The notes beneath the pieces were generated by a model. The model was not told the origin of the DNA. It was given only the letters and a program-made list of their open reading frames with translations, and made no database searches. Below, piece by piece: positions 36,591-49,000 of a stretch of DNA of 64,000 nucleotides. The DNA lies in the NCBI GenBank assembly GCA_004794785.1, contig SJOL01001702.1:7842-71841 (forward strand). Reading direction: 5' to 3'. Source of the stretch: Opisthorchis felineus (Eukaryota > Platyhelminthes > Trematoda > Opisthorchiida > Opisthorchiidae). The position numbers and the translations under genes are program-made. Positions within the stretch are counted from its first letter, which is position 1. Each line of letters starts with the position of its first letter.

Positions 36591-39500
36591 CTTAAAATAA
36601 CAGAATTGTATGAATTTGTATGATATGAGCAATATAAAAGCCTTTTATTTAACCGACAAACGAACATAGGACTAGTTGGATGCCCTGAAGTTAAAGCCTC
36701 TGCTATGTGAGCCGGAAAGCACAGTAATGACAGTAAACCGTATCTTGTACAGGGTAACGAATTACTAGTCTTTAGGATGCTATATCCTCCCAGAGCGAGC
36801 GCTCCATCGTGAATTATGGGTGATGTTGCTCGAACCTAAATGTTGAGGTTGTTTTATAAGGGTTTTGCAAACCATAACCAATGAGTCTCTGAGTCGTCCA
36901 TATTTGTACAGACCTATCCTGACGCGATCACACCTATTGGTTTAGCTCAAAGGGTGAGCACGGGCGTGTGAAACAGATTGGTGGAGGGTGGTTCACACAA
37001 ATCCTCTGCAGTGGCATAAAAGGGTTCTAAAATACCAGACTACATTTAGTAAACAAAATAATTAACCTGTCTGTCTCTGCCTTCTCTCTTCATGTTAGTA
37101 CTGAAAGTCGGACACGGAATGTTTCCTCATTAATTCGGTTCTTTTTAAAACTATGCGCATTTTTAACTATTTCGATATGCTGTGAAGCGCACCAAGGAAC
37201 ATTGCATGGTGACATTCTAGTCATATTTCTACTCCAGATGGTATATGGGCAGGACTTGAGTACAGCATGCAACTGCCATAAGTGGCAGTCCGAAAGAGAT
37301 TCCTGTCAATGAACATGCATTCAATTCAGTTCTGACCATTTCGTTTCTCTAGCCATTTCTGTTCCAACATTTTGTTCCGTGTAATTCTGAACGGTCACTT
37401 GATTGCACTTATTTTCCGGCAGACGTTGAGCGTTTAGTTCCAAGTGAGTATTGTTTTTGTAAACACTCTTCAAACCGAGTTTCACAATGAATAAGTTTTG
37501 TTGAGCTGTACCCCTGGATTCCTGCATATCTGTTCGTTCAATTATGCCTCAGGCTTGAGATAATGTGCTACGCAGTATTGCGCCAGTGTGTGTTGTCGAG
37601 ATGACGTTCATCGTGACTAGATGTATTCCAGTCCGACGCCGTTGCGCGTCGATGTATGGCCTAAAAAGGCCAACCGGAGGAAAACGATTCTTACTGAGAT
37701 TGATTCTTTGTCTTTCTAGCTCCCGAATCACGCAGTACTCACAATTTCATCTGCTGATCGTCAGATAACCTCGTGGCACTGAATCTGTGGTCGACCGATG
37801 TGCTGTCGCTTGTTGACTAATTACTCAGTATACCCTGAGTCATTGGCTTCAAAATGAATTAAAACGGTAACGATCAAATTTGTGCAAGTTCTTTTGTCAC
37901 ATGGATGTAGTTTGCCTAGACGTGCAAACTCACTACACCGCGTCATAATTGATTTAGAAGAGGGACCTTGAGATGTTCTCGCCAGCCAGATGGTTGCTGT
38001 TTCGAATTTTGTTAACTTTTGGGCTATCTCTATAGGTCATACTTTGCCGCTATCATGTTCCATATGAGTTTGGGATTTGAATGTGTGAGTCGGTTAGTGG
38101 GTGGTCAATTGAGATGGTCTTGTACTCTTCCTGAGGTCCGACACGCGAAGTGTCCTGGTGCTTCAGGACGAGGACCCTTATCTACCTCCTGTCTAGGTCT
38201 GGACGCCCTGACAGTATCCCAGCCCACGTACAACTATAATAGTTGCAACTAATAATACTAACATGTCACATCGGCCGTCGCGTGGTATCATCAGCCAGGT
38301 AACCTTACTTGTTGCATACAGCAGAGTGAGTAAGCTAAACCAGGCTGCTGCTGACTCATTCGTTCTTTCCAGTTTAATTACCTTTCCTTCCCCTCCCACT
38401 ACTACATTGATAACTGCTTCCTCGTGAATCTGTTAACTGGGACTGACGGCGCCGTTCGTCTTGCATTAGTTTTGGACGCTCGATCTGCCATAGGCACCTC
38501 AAAATCAGTCCCCAAGCCTCGGCGCCCATTTTTTATGGCTGATTTCACTGTTTGCATTCTGAAGCAAACAGAGCGGCAGGTTGTTATTGCTCTCACGTTG
38601 GACTCGCTTCGCATTGTTGTGTGCTGCGAATCAGAAGTAATACTTCAAGATTCGAGCACATTGGTTGAGCCAGCTGTCCCATTACTCTCCGCTCGCTTGC
38701 GGCGGCGTATCTCTGGCCGTCCGGAGGCCGCTGCGACATGATGTGCAACGTTTAGTGTCTCCCTAAGTCACCGGGAAGAAGAATTATTGTTTGACTGGAC
38801 ACCTGTTTATATTCGGCTCTGTGGGGTTAGGCCGATAACGTCTGTGAAAGTCTCACAAGCTGGAAGTTGGTCGCCATCTGTTTATCGCGTCCGCCAGCGT
38901 CCCAGCCGGCGAAAGCTCTGACATCACCAAAGAAAACTTTTATTACACCTTGAATGCCTTCTTACGGGCAGCCAAAAACTTAGATATCTTTGTGGTTTCC
39001 GGAGATTTGAGTGCACAAGTAGACGGACTTAGCGCATCTGAGACCGAATCGGGATTGAACTTAGAACGTACGGATAATGGCGAACGATCGCTTCAGCTAT
39101 GTGCTGACCACGGAATGTCTTTATGCAGTAAAGACTTCAGAAATAACCGAAGTCATCTGGTCACATGGTGTCCTCCAACAGCTTGCCAGCCACGGACTCA
39201 AATACACCATATTCTTGTCAGTTGCTGATGGCTTTGTCTACCGACCAACTTTCGCTTCTTCTGGAATATTTGTGTAAATTATGACCGTGTACTAGTCAGG
39301 AGTCGTTTATACCTTCGTCTTCTAGGACAAATCGCTTGGCAATCGAGAGGCTGGCAGAGGCTGGCTGAACGACGACAGCAGACGTAATGCAAAACACTCG
39401 TGTGGTTTGATCCTTAATTAGGGCTTCGGGACGAAATTACCTTTTCCAAAATTCGTAGGATATACTCCGACTGATGCTAACGGCTGTAACAGGTCATTAA

Positions 39501-41128
39501 TGCGGCTGACCAGGACAACAATTGCGGTGGCCAAAGTTTCGAGATACTGGACGACGACAAAACCAATAAACTGCACATTATGGTGTCAGACGTTCTAGCG
39601 GAACTTGCTTCAGAACCCCACATATGCTCTCATTTGAGGGTATTGGGTACTCATTAAGTCGTCGGGAACGTGTGAACATCGTGGACTGTGACTGGAATGT
39701 TCCTTTCACAAGATCTTGACGGGCTAAATTTAACCGCAAAACCAAACTGATTTGCAAATGAGTGTATTTCTTGAAAACAGTCCAATTTGGGTTCAAGTAG
39801 AACATAAGGTTGAGGAAAACTCGGGGACTGCGCCTGCCTGATGAGCCCCAAAAGGGCGAAACCGGTCGTGGGCTGTCGAAGAATTTTCAGCAACCTTATG
39901 AGTAGTACGTTGCGTAAAATTACATGCATCGCGATATATCGAATATCATAGCAACTGGAACATGAGGCGGCCTGGTGCAGCACATTCAGTTGCATGGAAA
40001 CATCACAAACGAGAGATTCAGCTGGATTCCAGGTGAGTCTCTCGCAAAACCAAATTGATTTGCAAATGAGTGTATTTCTTAACCCCACATTATTTTTCAA
40101 CTTGTACTTCTCCATAGGAATTTACCATAAGGATTTTCTAATCGAGACATTGTTTTGCAAGTTAAGCAAATCTATGTTGAACAGCCGAAACGCACTATTT
40201 AGCTATTTCATCATTATTGGAAATTATCAGCAGTGCTCATATCACGAAACTCCAGTGTCTCAAACGAGCGACCTCCCAGCTAGTAGTTTGAACAGTTAAC
40301 CGTTCTGCCACGAGCAGCGTTATTTTTGCTTTTCGATTTCTCTCTCTCATAGTTGGGCTGGTGTTGTGCGCATGCATATAAAGTCATTAACTTACACTAG
40401 TTTGGCTGAAGGGACTGTTTTGTAAACCGTATTCAAACTGTTCCCAGAAGGTACGACGACTTTCAATAAAACAGTCAATTTTTGACTGACATAAGGACTC
40501 CGGATGTTTTACCAATTAACCTAGTGTAGTACAACCTATCTCTTCATATCCGAATGATAAACATCCGAAAAAACATTTGGTCCTGGAAACAGATGGTAAG
40601 TTATACTAATTTGCATTCTCGATTCGTGAAATGACGTGCAGTTAAATTGTTTCTAAAATTACTTCGAGCTAGACAGAACCAGCTACCTTTTGGCATGCTA
40701 ATAACATAATTCCATGATTTTCACACTGATTAGCCAGATAAGCTTATTTCTGCATCTCGTAAGCTCTGCAAAAACATGATGCCAATGAGCCACAACTTCG
40801 TGAACCGTAAAACTGTTAGTTCGTTAAAAGTATGTATGCCAAACTGTATTATAAGATTCACTGTCCTGTTATGTAAGTAATGTTACAAAATGAGCTGTGG
40901 ACTGAAGCTCCCCGCAAGTAGTACGCATCATTTTCTCTAAGCTTAATACGAAACTTGTGTAAGGCGTAGAATATCCTAAAGCTTCAGTACCCCAGTCAAT
41001 CCTCCGGCAACAATAGCGGATATTCACAACGCTTGTGACTGATAAGCCCTCGCAATAAGAATGCAATTGACACACCGGTTTATATATATTATTATTATAA
41101 TATTATATTATTATATTCTATTCTATTC

Positions 41129-41212
<84 letters not shown>

Positions 41213-43094
41213 CCAACAATTTCGCCGCCGAGTAGGAGTGTGAATTTGTCGTGGATGAAATTGGGTCAAAAGGCATGTCGTACATTAAGTTGGCGTGTCC
41301 ATTCGTCACATTTTCTCCTTGAAAACTCATCCTAACACTCGGTGGCGTCATCAAGCATAGTTTTGGAATTTGTTGAAAAAGTCAAAGACGTGAATATCGA
41401 CGACAAGGCGATATTTTCACTTGATGTTGCCTCTATATTTACTAATGTTCTTCTACTTGAAGCCATTGGCATCATCTGTAATTCTACTATGGAGATGAAC
41501 CTCGAACAAGCTATATCTGAAACTAAGCTGCCTGAGCTGTTGATCTGATGAACCTCAAATTGTCACCTTCCTTTCAATCACAATCTTCATGGACAATGAG
41601 GTGGTTTATCTGCGAAGTCATCACTTGGTCCCTTATTGCTGTTTTTGCACCTATCCTTGATGCCAACAACTATTATGATTTGGACCATTGCTACCAGTAT
41701 GTAGATTATGCTTGTCCATATATCTGGCAAAGATTTTAATCTAGAAAAATCGACTAGATCACTTAATGGCATCCATCATTTAATAAATTTCACCATTGAA
41801 AAGAAAGTGACCGACCAACTTTCCCCTCTCAAAATACTGCTAATCCGCTTGCCAGGTTGATCATACAGTACACAGTGTCAAGAATGAAGAATCGAAGTGG
41901 ACAGTTCACCACCTTCTCCACTTCCTTTCCTTTGGTTAAGTGCCTAAGGTCAGGAGCTTGAAAGGTATGTTCTAGTGATAATTTCCAGGGGGAATTTAAC
42001 GTCTTGCGCAGCATTGTTCTATACTACGGCGACTCCGAGATGTGTATCCAGCAAAACCAACAATGACTGTAGAGTAGAAAAGCCTTTTTCTCAATCTGCT
42101 ATTCAGGGAAAAAATTCGATACTACTACAAAGGCTAATTTTTACACTGCTCATTTGAAGTATTTTTTTCAAGAGGCTCTTACTGAATAAATAGGCCAACC
42201 TACGAGTTGGCCTTACTCCTTTGGGTGCTTCTGTTGTACCTTCTACTTCGGTTCTACGACATGTCAAGTTGCCACTGGCCTCAACACCACACGATCAATT
42301 AGAAGCACCATCCTTGCTCACCTGATCGACACAGGTCATAGGATATGTACGAACACTGCCTGTAAGGTCATGATGAGTCCCTCACCACCCATCCAAATGT
42401 ATAAGCATATGTAACCTGGAAACAACGGAACAAGTCTGCGTTAGGCTGTGGGTACCTAGTACTTGTAGTAAGACGACGTCAGCCAAGTCTCCTTAAAAAG
42501 TGGTCGCATGTTCAGGACAGACCAAACTTCATTAAAAATATGACAGTGTGCACGCGCATATGTACGCAGGCACTTGACTGAAAACGATGGACTGTCTTTT
42601 TAATTACGTTTGTGCGCCTCTCGTTTTTGGATAAATAAACTTTATTTATACTGAACAACTGATGGCAATCGGAAAACAGTTGTTGGCCCATTGTGCAAAA
42701 ACAGTTGCGGGTGCATTAGAGACACTGGTTGAAGACGAATAGAGCGGTTTGTTTTCAGTTTAGGCTTGCTGCTATTGGTATGGTCATATACAGTTTATCA
42801 TAGATACTCTCAGATTGGTGCTGTGGCAATGTTGACTTACCCGAGCTTTGCCTTGGGCTGAAACAGCTACTGCAAGGATGTATATCCCATCAACTGGTGC
42901 GGTAAATTCTCCGGTCGTAGCATCGTACGCCCGACCCACGTTTGTTATCACCCGATTCATAATCACGCGTGGGTTCGGATCCGTTGGTTTTTCCACAATA
43001 TTGTACTCTAGTCCGGCAAAGAACGCCACTTGGGTTTGAACTGAATGAACTAGTTGAGCCAGATGACTCAGCTGACCCGGAGATAGGGAGACAT
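36351..43094 (-). CDS. C1q-domain protein gene, 3' part (exons 43094-42841 and 36590-36351)
   Basis: Two minus-strand exons together encode a complete globular C1q domain. The first gives 84 residues: a short helix ([20 protein letters not shown]), then the domain start [18 protein letters not shown] and [13 protein letters not shown]. The second gives 79 residues: [22 protein letters not shown] and the closing STFSGYLLY, then 13 more residues and TGA at 36353-36351. The donor CGG|GTAAGT (42841/42840) and the acceptor TTTTAAG|GCT (36591/36590) are both phase 0. The 6,250-bp intron is full of retroelements. The first exon has a good acceptor (TGTATTTCAG, 43095) and starts with two leftover bases, so at least one upstream exon, which should hold the signal peptide, was not found. 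C1q-like proteins form trimers and are usually secreted or at the cell surface. Ligand and role here are unknown. Confidence 0.8.
36591..38132. other. Intron of the C1q-domain gene, unassigned part
   Basis: About 1.5 kb inside the long intron with no recognised repeat. A weak tRNA-like A box (TTTAGCTCAAAGGGTGAGC, near 36942-36960) is not backed by a good B box. Confidence 0.35.
38133..39380 (+). mobile_element. RTE 5' segment, copy B (3'-truncated duplicate)
   Basis: This copy corresponds to 25301-26547 with about 98% identity by eye. It covers the leader and the endonuclease, including the same in-frame breaks (for example the stop after HHILVSC). It ends abruptly at GACGACAGCA and lacks RT and 3' tail. 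LINE copies normally lose their 5' end, so a 3'-truncated copy with shared disabling mutations points to DNA-level duplication or gene conversion rather than ordinary retrotransposition. It lies antisense in the C1q gene's intron. Confidence 0.8.
39381..39734. other. Intron sequence between the RTE duplicate and the hammerhead unit
   Basis: About 350 bp without a recognised feature. Confidence 0.3.
39735..40080 (+). repeat. Direct-repeat unit enclosing a hammerhead ribozyme (retrozyme or PLE terminal repeat)
   Basis: A 38-bp sequence (39735-39772) recurs at 40043-40080 with one mismatch, giving a unit of 308 bp with the ribozyme inside it. A diverged relative of the unit's second half (from ACATGAGGCGGCC to GTGTATTTC) lies at 50116-50230 without the ribozyme. 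Tandem units of 150-400 bp with a type I hammerhead are the form of animal retrozymes. PLEs also carry such ribozymes in their terminal repeats. A decayed PLE lies 1.1 kb downstream on the same strand, so either reading fits. Confidence 0.65.
39803..39900 (+). ncRNA. Type I hammerhead ribozyme
   Basis: The full catalytic core is present: CTGATGA (39838-39844), stem II GCCC/GGGC (39845-39848 with 39854-39857, loop CAAAA), GAAA (39858-39861), stem III and the cleavage triplet GTC (39865-39867), so cleavage is expected after C39867. Stem III is only the palindrome ACCGGT (39861-39866), which is too short alone but can pair between two molecules, as in known PLE/retrozyme hammerheads. Stem I is long and extends far from the core: GCCTGC with GTGGGC next to the core (39832-39837 with 39868-39873, some G-U pairs), GAAAA with TTTTC, and a perfect 10-bp outer helix, 39803-39812 with 39891-39900. 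This degree of pairing outside the core makes a chance match very unlikely. Activity is inferred, not shown. Confidence 0.88.
40230..40312 (-). mobile_element. tRNA-like SINE fragment
   Basis: The minus strand reads TGGCAGAACGGTTAACTG (A box, about 40310-40293), then GGGAGGTCGCTCGTTTGAGAC (B box region). The GGGAGGTC block is shared with the SINE at 34885. The body downstream is short or eroded. Confidence 0.45.
40313..41070. other. Intron of the C1q-domain gene, unassigned part
   Basis: No recognised element in about 760 bp. Confidence 0.3.
41081..41206. repeat. Compound ATT/TA microsatellite
   Basis: Runs of ATT, TTCTA and TA units, ending in about 20 TA repeats at 41165-41206. Such a run may mark the 5' edge of the PLE that follows. 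Confidence 0.95.
41210..42420 (+). mobile_element. Decayed Penelope-like element (RT and GIY-YIG remnants)
   Basis: The reverse transcriptase motif A reads [13 protein letters not shown] (about 41411-41449). The active-site region reads YVDY at 41698-41709 where a YxDD is expected. In a neighbouring frame GKDFNLEK and IKFTIEKE-like segments follow, as in PLE proteins. The C-terminal SAIA-HL-DTGH-type block of the GIY-YIG domain is recognisable as [22 protein letters not shown] in split form near 42308-42372. Frameshifts are many. It sits in the C1q gene's intron, antisense to that gene and on the same strand as the hammerhead unit. Confidence 0.7.
42841..43094 (-). CDS. C1q-domain gene, internal exon
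   Basis: 254 nt (two leftover bases plus 84 codons). It has the acceptor TGTATTTCAG and the donor GTAAGT. It encodes a short amphipathic helix and the first half of the C1q domain, ending at SAQGKAR. Confidence 0.8.
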
Positions 43095-46000
43095 CTGAAA
43101 TACAAGTTTAGGAAATAGTGTTCAATTACGGGCCTCGGTTGGAAAAGCGGGATAGACATTCGAGCTATGGTATGTATAGCACCTCTCGCGAGTTATGGAT
43201 GGATGGCCCCTGTGGAGAATTTGAAGAGAACATCGATATTCTGTGGTGGTAGGCATAGTACTCAGCTGTACAATCTAGAGCTTCAACAAGTTTGCTTGGC
43301 ACTACGTTTCGTGGGATTTGTGTATGTACACAATACAACTGGAATTGTGAAATCTTTTAAAAGTTCTGATATCGAGGATGTTACAGGATGGTAGTTATCC
43401 GATTATTTAGAGTAAAATTGATCCCAGGTTTTCCGACAGTGTGCATGAGTTGGGGTTCGTGGCCTCCAAAAACCTCGAGTGGCATAAGAAAACACCCGAT
43501 ACTACCTTGATGAGTAAGTTCCGTCTGGTCGACTGAGGAATTGTAATACGCAGTTTGGTGACTCACCATTCAACCTTTCAAGGTCTGTCTACGTCAGAAC
43601 GTCCGGTTGGCGAGTCCCTTGTCCCCCTTGACTTGCTCCATTAAACGGCAGTAGCCGGATTAAAAAGTTTTACTGACCTAGACTTGGCCATGGCTTAGGA
43701 AAGAGAATTGCTCCGGGTGAAGCGAAACTCAACATAGAAGTAGAGGGCGAAGATGAAAAAAATTATGGAGAAAGATAGTAAGAAATCTTAATCGGGGTAC
43801 AAGGTGAGCGAACGACGATTTTATTGGATTATCCAAAGTGATTTGTTTGTTGAAGTGATAGCCTCCTGACCGTCCGACGACGATATCGATGATTCAGGGA
43901 AGTTTCCAGATGGTGCAAGTCAGGATGGCGCACCGTGAAATCAAGGCTTGTTTGTTAGTCAACAAGGTCGACAGCCTAGTCCAAATATATCTGGCAGGAC
44001 GGCAGGTTCCACAAGGCCAGGAGCAGGCTCAGAAAATGAGGTGGTGTTCCCCAGTGTTCACTAGTGTTCCTTGATAAAACTGAGGAGAAGAGAGTACCGT
44101 GCACAGCTTTGCAGATGGAACCTATATTAGAACAAGTCAGTACACAAAACAAATCACACCTCTCGTTTAACTGGAGACTTCCCTTGATCCCGTTTTGATT
44201 ACTGGTGCCTAAACTGACCACTTTCGATCCACCGAGAAATTTTGATGTTAGACTTAGAGCATTCTGCCTCCGGTGTACTGGTTTCGGCACTAGTATATAA
44301 AAACCAGTTCTCAAACGTGCTTTCAGAGAAAAAAGTTTGTGACAGACTTTAACATTCTTTCCGTAGGCTTTGACCTGCTGGTGATGGGGGGCAAAACGCA
44401 TAATACGGAATGAGTAACTTCGCAGAGAATTGGAATGTTTGGGAAGGAAGAAATCGTGAATTCGAATTCCATAAATGTCACCAAATCTAACCGTCCAGTA
44501 ATACTTTATACTCTTTTATCAGAAAGAAATTTAGGAGGGAGATGAGACTGCGAAATTTACCCACATATGTGCTTACGAATCCCCATGTCTACGTGCACTT
44601 GCATTGTACTCGGTAGCTCAATATATCTTACTCCTACGGATTTAACAGAAATTCAACAGTAAACACCGATTGCAATTCTGTTATATGTACTGTTAATTGT
44701 ACTGTGTAAAGTCATCATAACACGCAAGGCTCCACTGTACTCAACAATGAACTAGGGTCCCCGGTCAGATGCTTTGCTTAGTAAAAGTCGATTCTGTTGA
44801 ATTTTGTCAAGTAGTGAGGTCTCCCTTAAAGCTGCCACACTTTTGAGCCGTAAAATACCTCATTTGTAGACGCTGTGGTCCTGAAGAAGAGTGCCTGTTA
44901 GCAAAAGATCTCCTCTATTCATTTTACAGGAAAGAAAGAAGCCAGATGATGAATTATACAAAATAGGAACGTTTATTGGAGCATGACAGCCAAATTGAGA
45001 TTCCGAAAACTATTAGGCTGAAATTTACCCCTGCTGAAGCGAATTGGGTATATCGGACAACTCTTTCCGACAATCGTCAACATTGTGAAATTACCTCCAA
45101 TTGCACCACCTTTGTTCGATTAGAGTATGTAAATGCCTAGCTAGATCAATAACGGTACGTGTTTTACCAAAATTTTATTTTTCAGAGCCACCATTAGTAC
45201 AATCTTACAAATGTGAAACCAGCAGTTTAACATTCACTATTCCGGGCAGGGGTAACTGGAAACCATTGTGATTGACGTTGCTCTATAATGCACAAAATAG
45301 CTTGGTTTTAGAGGGTGAAGTCCTCATCGACCGTACAAAGTATACGTTAATACTTTTATGCAAAGAGACCTGATGTGAGAGGAGATGACAGCTAACAACT
45401 ATCTCACTGTCCGCCTAAATGACAGTTATTTTATTTGAGACCAAGCAAATGAAGTCATAAACACTTTTTTAGTGTTTACTAAAATCAAAGTGGTCTCATA
45501 ACAACTATTTTATCTTATGCGTAGCTGCCATATAAGGCTACCTTGCATCAAACATGAGACTACGCTATTTATAATGTGAAACAGCCAGACCCATCGATCG
45601 CTGGCGGGGGGGGGGACAGTTGCTCTAAAATTGGTGTGCATGTTATGTAGGCTCCCCAAAATCATAGAAAATACTCCCTGTAGATTCGGACACACTTTCC
45701 TCCATGTGACACCTTCTAGAATTTCGTAATTTCCAGTAATCTCTCCATTACATTTCGAATGTTTTTCTCACGCTATAACGGAACACTCTTCAATCTCCCT
45801 GGTTAGTGTTCTTTCGTTTTTAGTCCAATACCTTACACCCCTTTTTCATAGAGCTGGATTCTCCTCGTTATTTTTCTCGTCGAGAAAAAAAACTGGTCGT
45901 CCGAAGATAAAACCCACGATGTTCTTTTCATATACTGTGAACTGAGCGAAAAGCATGAATGCAAAGCTCGAAGTGGGGCAAGTGCTCGTCCTCTCGCCCA

Positions 46001-49000
46001 TTGTGCTTCGACGCACGCAGACTTAGAATTTGGGGTAGCAGTATCACACGTGATTAGTTCGTACTGGTTCTCGTTGGTTATCCGCAATGATGTATTTGTG
46101 TCCTGGCACATCGAGCAACCAAAACACTTTATAAGAGTTTCATGGATTGTTCATTTACTTTGATTTCAGTGTCCTTTCACTATTTAGCAAGATGAAACAG
46201 AGCGGAACCAACTTGCCTTGTAACTGAATTAGTCACAATCCAGACTCCAGCTGCCGGAACAGACATGTCCTTTGAGACACATTACGCGAAAATCCCCCCT
46301 AGGGAGAGGCTAGGAGTTATGGTATCGACTCGGAGAGGCAGCTCGCACTGGAAGCATCCCAGTCCAGGACCCTCTCATTGACAAATTTATCTCCATTGCG
46401 ATTGTGTGATGAGGTGTAACCTGGCATGTTATTTTCTAAAATTTAGTTCCACTGAGCCTCCACCGCTACTAATGAGATTGATATTGATGGTCATAGTTGG
46501 TGAAGGTACTACAGTTATTGTGCGACTTTGTCCAGATCGCACTGAACCAGATAGAACCTGATCATGCGATGGTTTGGCAGATATCGTGTATCCGTGCTAG
46601 TTTCAACTGCCAAGTGAAGCATATCTTTCTATGAAGGATAGTTAGGAAGTTGCAGTATTGCATCACTATCTAGTAACTTCAGGTAGGTTTAGTTTCGCGA
46701 AAGTAATTAGCATTGACTTTGGAAATGACCTCTTCATTACTGGCACTGATGGGTTAATCCAGCCAGTAATCTGTGCCACAATCACTAAAATGCCCAACCA
46801 ATACTATGCCGTCGTACTTTAGGCAATCGTGTGGTCCGTGTCCGTGTCCATCTATTATATCAACCTACCCGGACAAATCACCCCAACAGAATCGGTGCAC
46901 TGTCACACCATAACCTGTAGATTATTCTGTCCCCTTGTCGTCAGTTTGAGCAAGCTGCATTACAAAAGTGATTAACGGTAGGCTGCTCACCGGTGTAACA
47001 TGATTTTCACCATGTTTTGTATACCCCGTCTTAACAATCGCACCAAGGTGAATTATCTACTCCGGTCTTTCTACACCAATCGTATTGTCGGTAGATTTAC
47101 TTATACATACTATGAAACGTGATTGTTTATGTTACAGTATATAGACACCTGCTTGATTTGCTCAGTTCACGTCCGCGCTGCTGTCCTCTGAACGGGCAAC
47201 ATCTTGTTCCATTGAATTAGTTTTACTATTCCCATATTTAAAAGAAACGTCCGAATTGAGATTCACTCTGACTGGAGCTCACCTTCGAACACACCGGGGT
47301 TTGACAGACGCGCTACTCCGCTAGCGCACAGCGGACACATTTGGATCACATATTCTGCGAATGATAATTAATCAAATCTCCTAAATGACTCTAAATAAAT
47401 AGTAAAAATGTTTGTGGCATGTTTGAATATCCATAGGACTCCCTTATCTATAGGGAATGACAGGTGCATGGTCAGTAAGCAAAGCTGATACAGCTACTGA
47501 GTCGTTGTTTCAGGCATCTGGCGAGCTTCAGCATATGCCACTTCGTCTCAGACTTCGGGTAGGCGACGTGAAAGGCAGACACCACCGGTAAGCTTTAATG
47601 AGAGCGAAACTATGACGAGTATATGGATTCTATTATACACCGACACCAGTGCCAGTGTAAGACAAGGTCTTTTTAACCGAAATTGATTGGGATTCGCGTT
47701 CAGTATTCTTTTGACGAACATTTGCACAAAGGAACATATAAGTGTTAATAAAGTGCACTACTTTCCTCATATTTAACACTTCTTCATGAGGAGCCCATAG
47801 TAATCCCAAAGACGTCACTCTGAACAGCGTACAACTTTAATAATTGGGAAATTACTTAGGTGGATTCGTCCGATGGGGGCTTTCGTATACCGAAATGCAG
47901 CTGGGTTGAGTAGTGACATTTATAAGCAGTCTTGCTTTGCATCTCTTTTGTTGTCGATACATACCAATTGATGACTCGTTTGAGCGAGAATTGGTTCCGT
48001 TGGTGGAAATGTCCTTCTAAATAAATTGAGAGACTTTCCTTGACAATGCTCTCCTTAGTGACATTCATTTTATATTTTTCTGTGAAGACAAAAGAAACAG
48101 TTTCTCTTCCGTACGATGTAATTCATAAAACCATTGAGGGCTATCCGATAGCCCTCTACAGGCTTTGCACCGTAGAACTCACCAGGTGAACGTAGTCTCT
48201 AATTTTGTGCTTGAATACCAAGTGGGACAAACGTGGAGTTCTATGTTCTGAGCTGGTTCTCAGACCAGTATACGCTTAACTTGAAAGTGAAAGAAAAGAC
48301 TATGTATACCGAAAAATTCCCCACTTCTTGGATTAGTCATTTTAGGCCAACTACCCAGTGCTCACTGTTGACGGACTAGTTGAGCATACCGCATATTTTC
48401 CTTTGGCATCCTTCTTACGACTCATCAGCGGTGACTTTACACAGCTGTGTACTCGTCGCCTGCATTGTCAGTAGTCCTCATAGTACGGATAAGTCAAGGG
48501 TGGTATGTATTCTTAACGGCCATTCAACTTAGCTGAGAGGACGCCACTATTCGGTTGAGCGGCGTGAAGAGGGGCTGATGATATGGTACAATTAGCCAAT
48601 GAGGAAGAGGCAATAGGCGTGTGCCGTGATTCGCCTGTTCATGTCTGCGTGACGTGCGTGCGCACTCGTGAGGCAAGATGTGGCTATTATGGCTTAGGTA
48701 ACTTCCTATCTTGAAAGGATGCGCTAAATTAATCGAGTGAGCACTATTTTTTCCGATAAGTGTATCCTTGCTACTATTTAGCTATCTCCCTACTCAGCTG
48801 AGCTAACTGGATTATCAAAATAAATGATATAGAATGGCTAGATTCGTTTGCGAATGTTTCCAACAATAAGCACGACAGACATTTTTTCGCTTATTTCTGG
48901 ATGAAGTGGATCAACTTACCGATTAGCAGCTGAATTCATCAGTAAATTTAAAATACTTTCTTTCGTTTCTCTTCTTGATTTAATCGAGTGATCAGCCAAA

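Noticed and set aside
40868..40966. A minus-strand stretch ending in a stop that looked like a C1q C-terminus ([16 protein letters not shown])
   Set aside because: The splice phase does not fit the CGG|GTAAGT donor, and the exon at 36590-36351 matches the C1q consensus far better and in phase.
45833..46111. Minus-strand 92-codon frame as an upstream exon of the C1q gene
   Set aside because: The composition is suggestive, but there is no domain, no signal peptide and the splice phases do not match the known exon.
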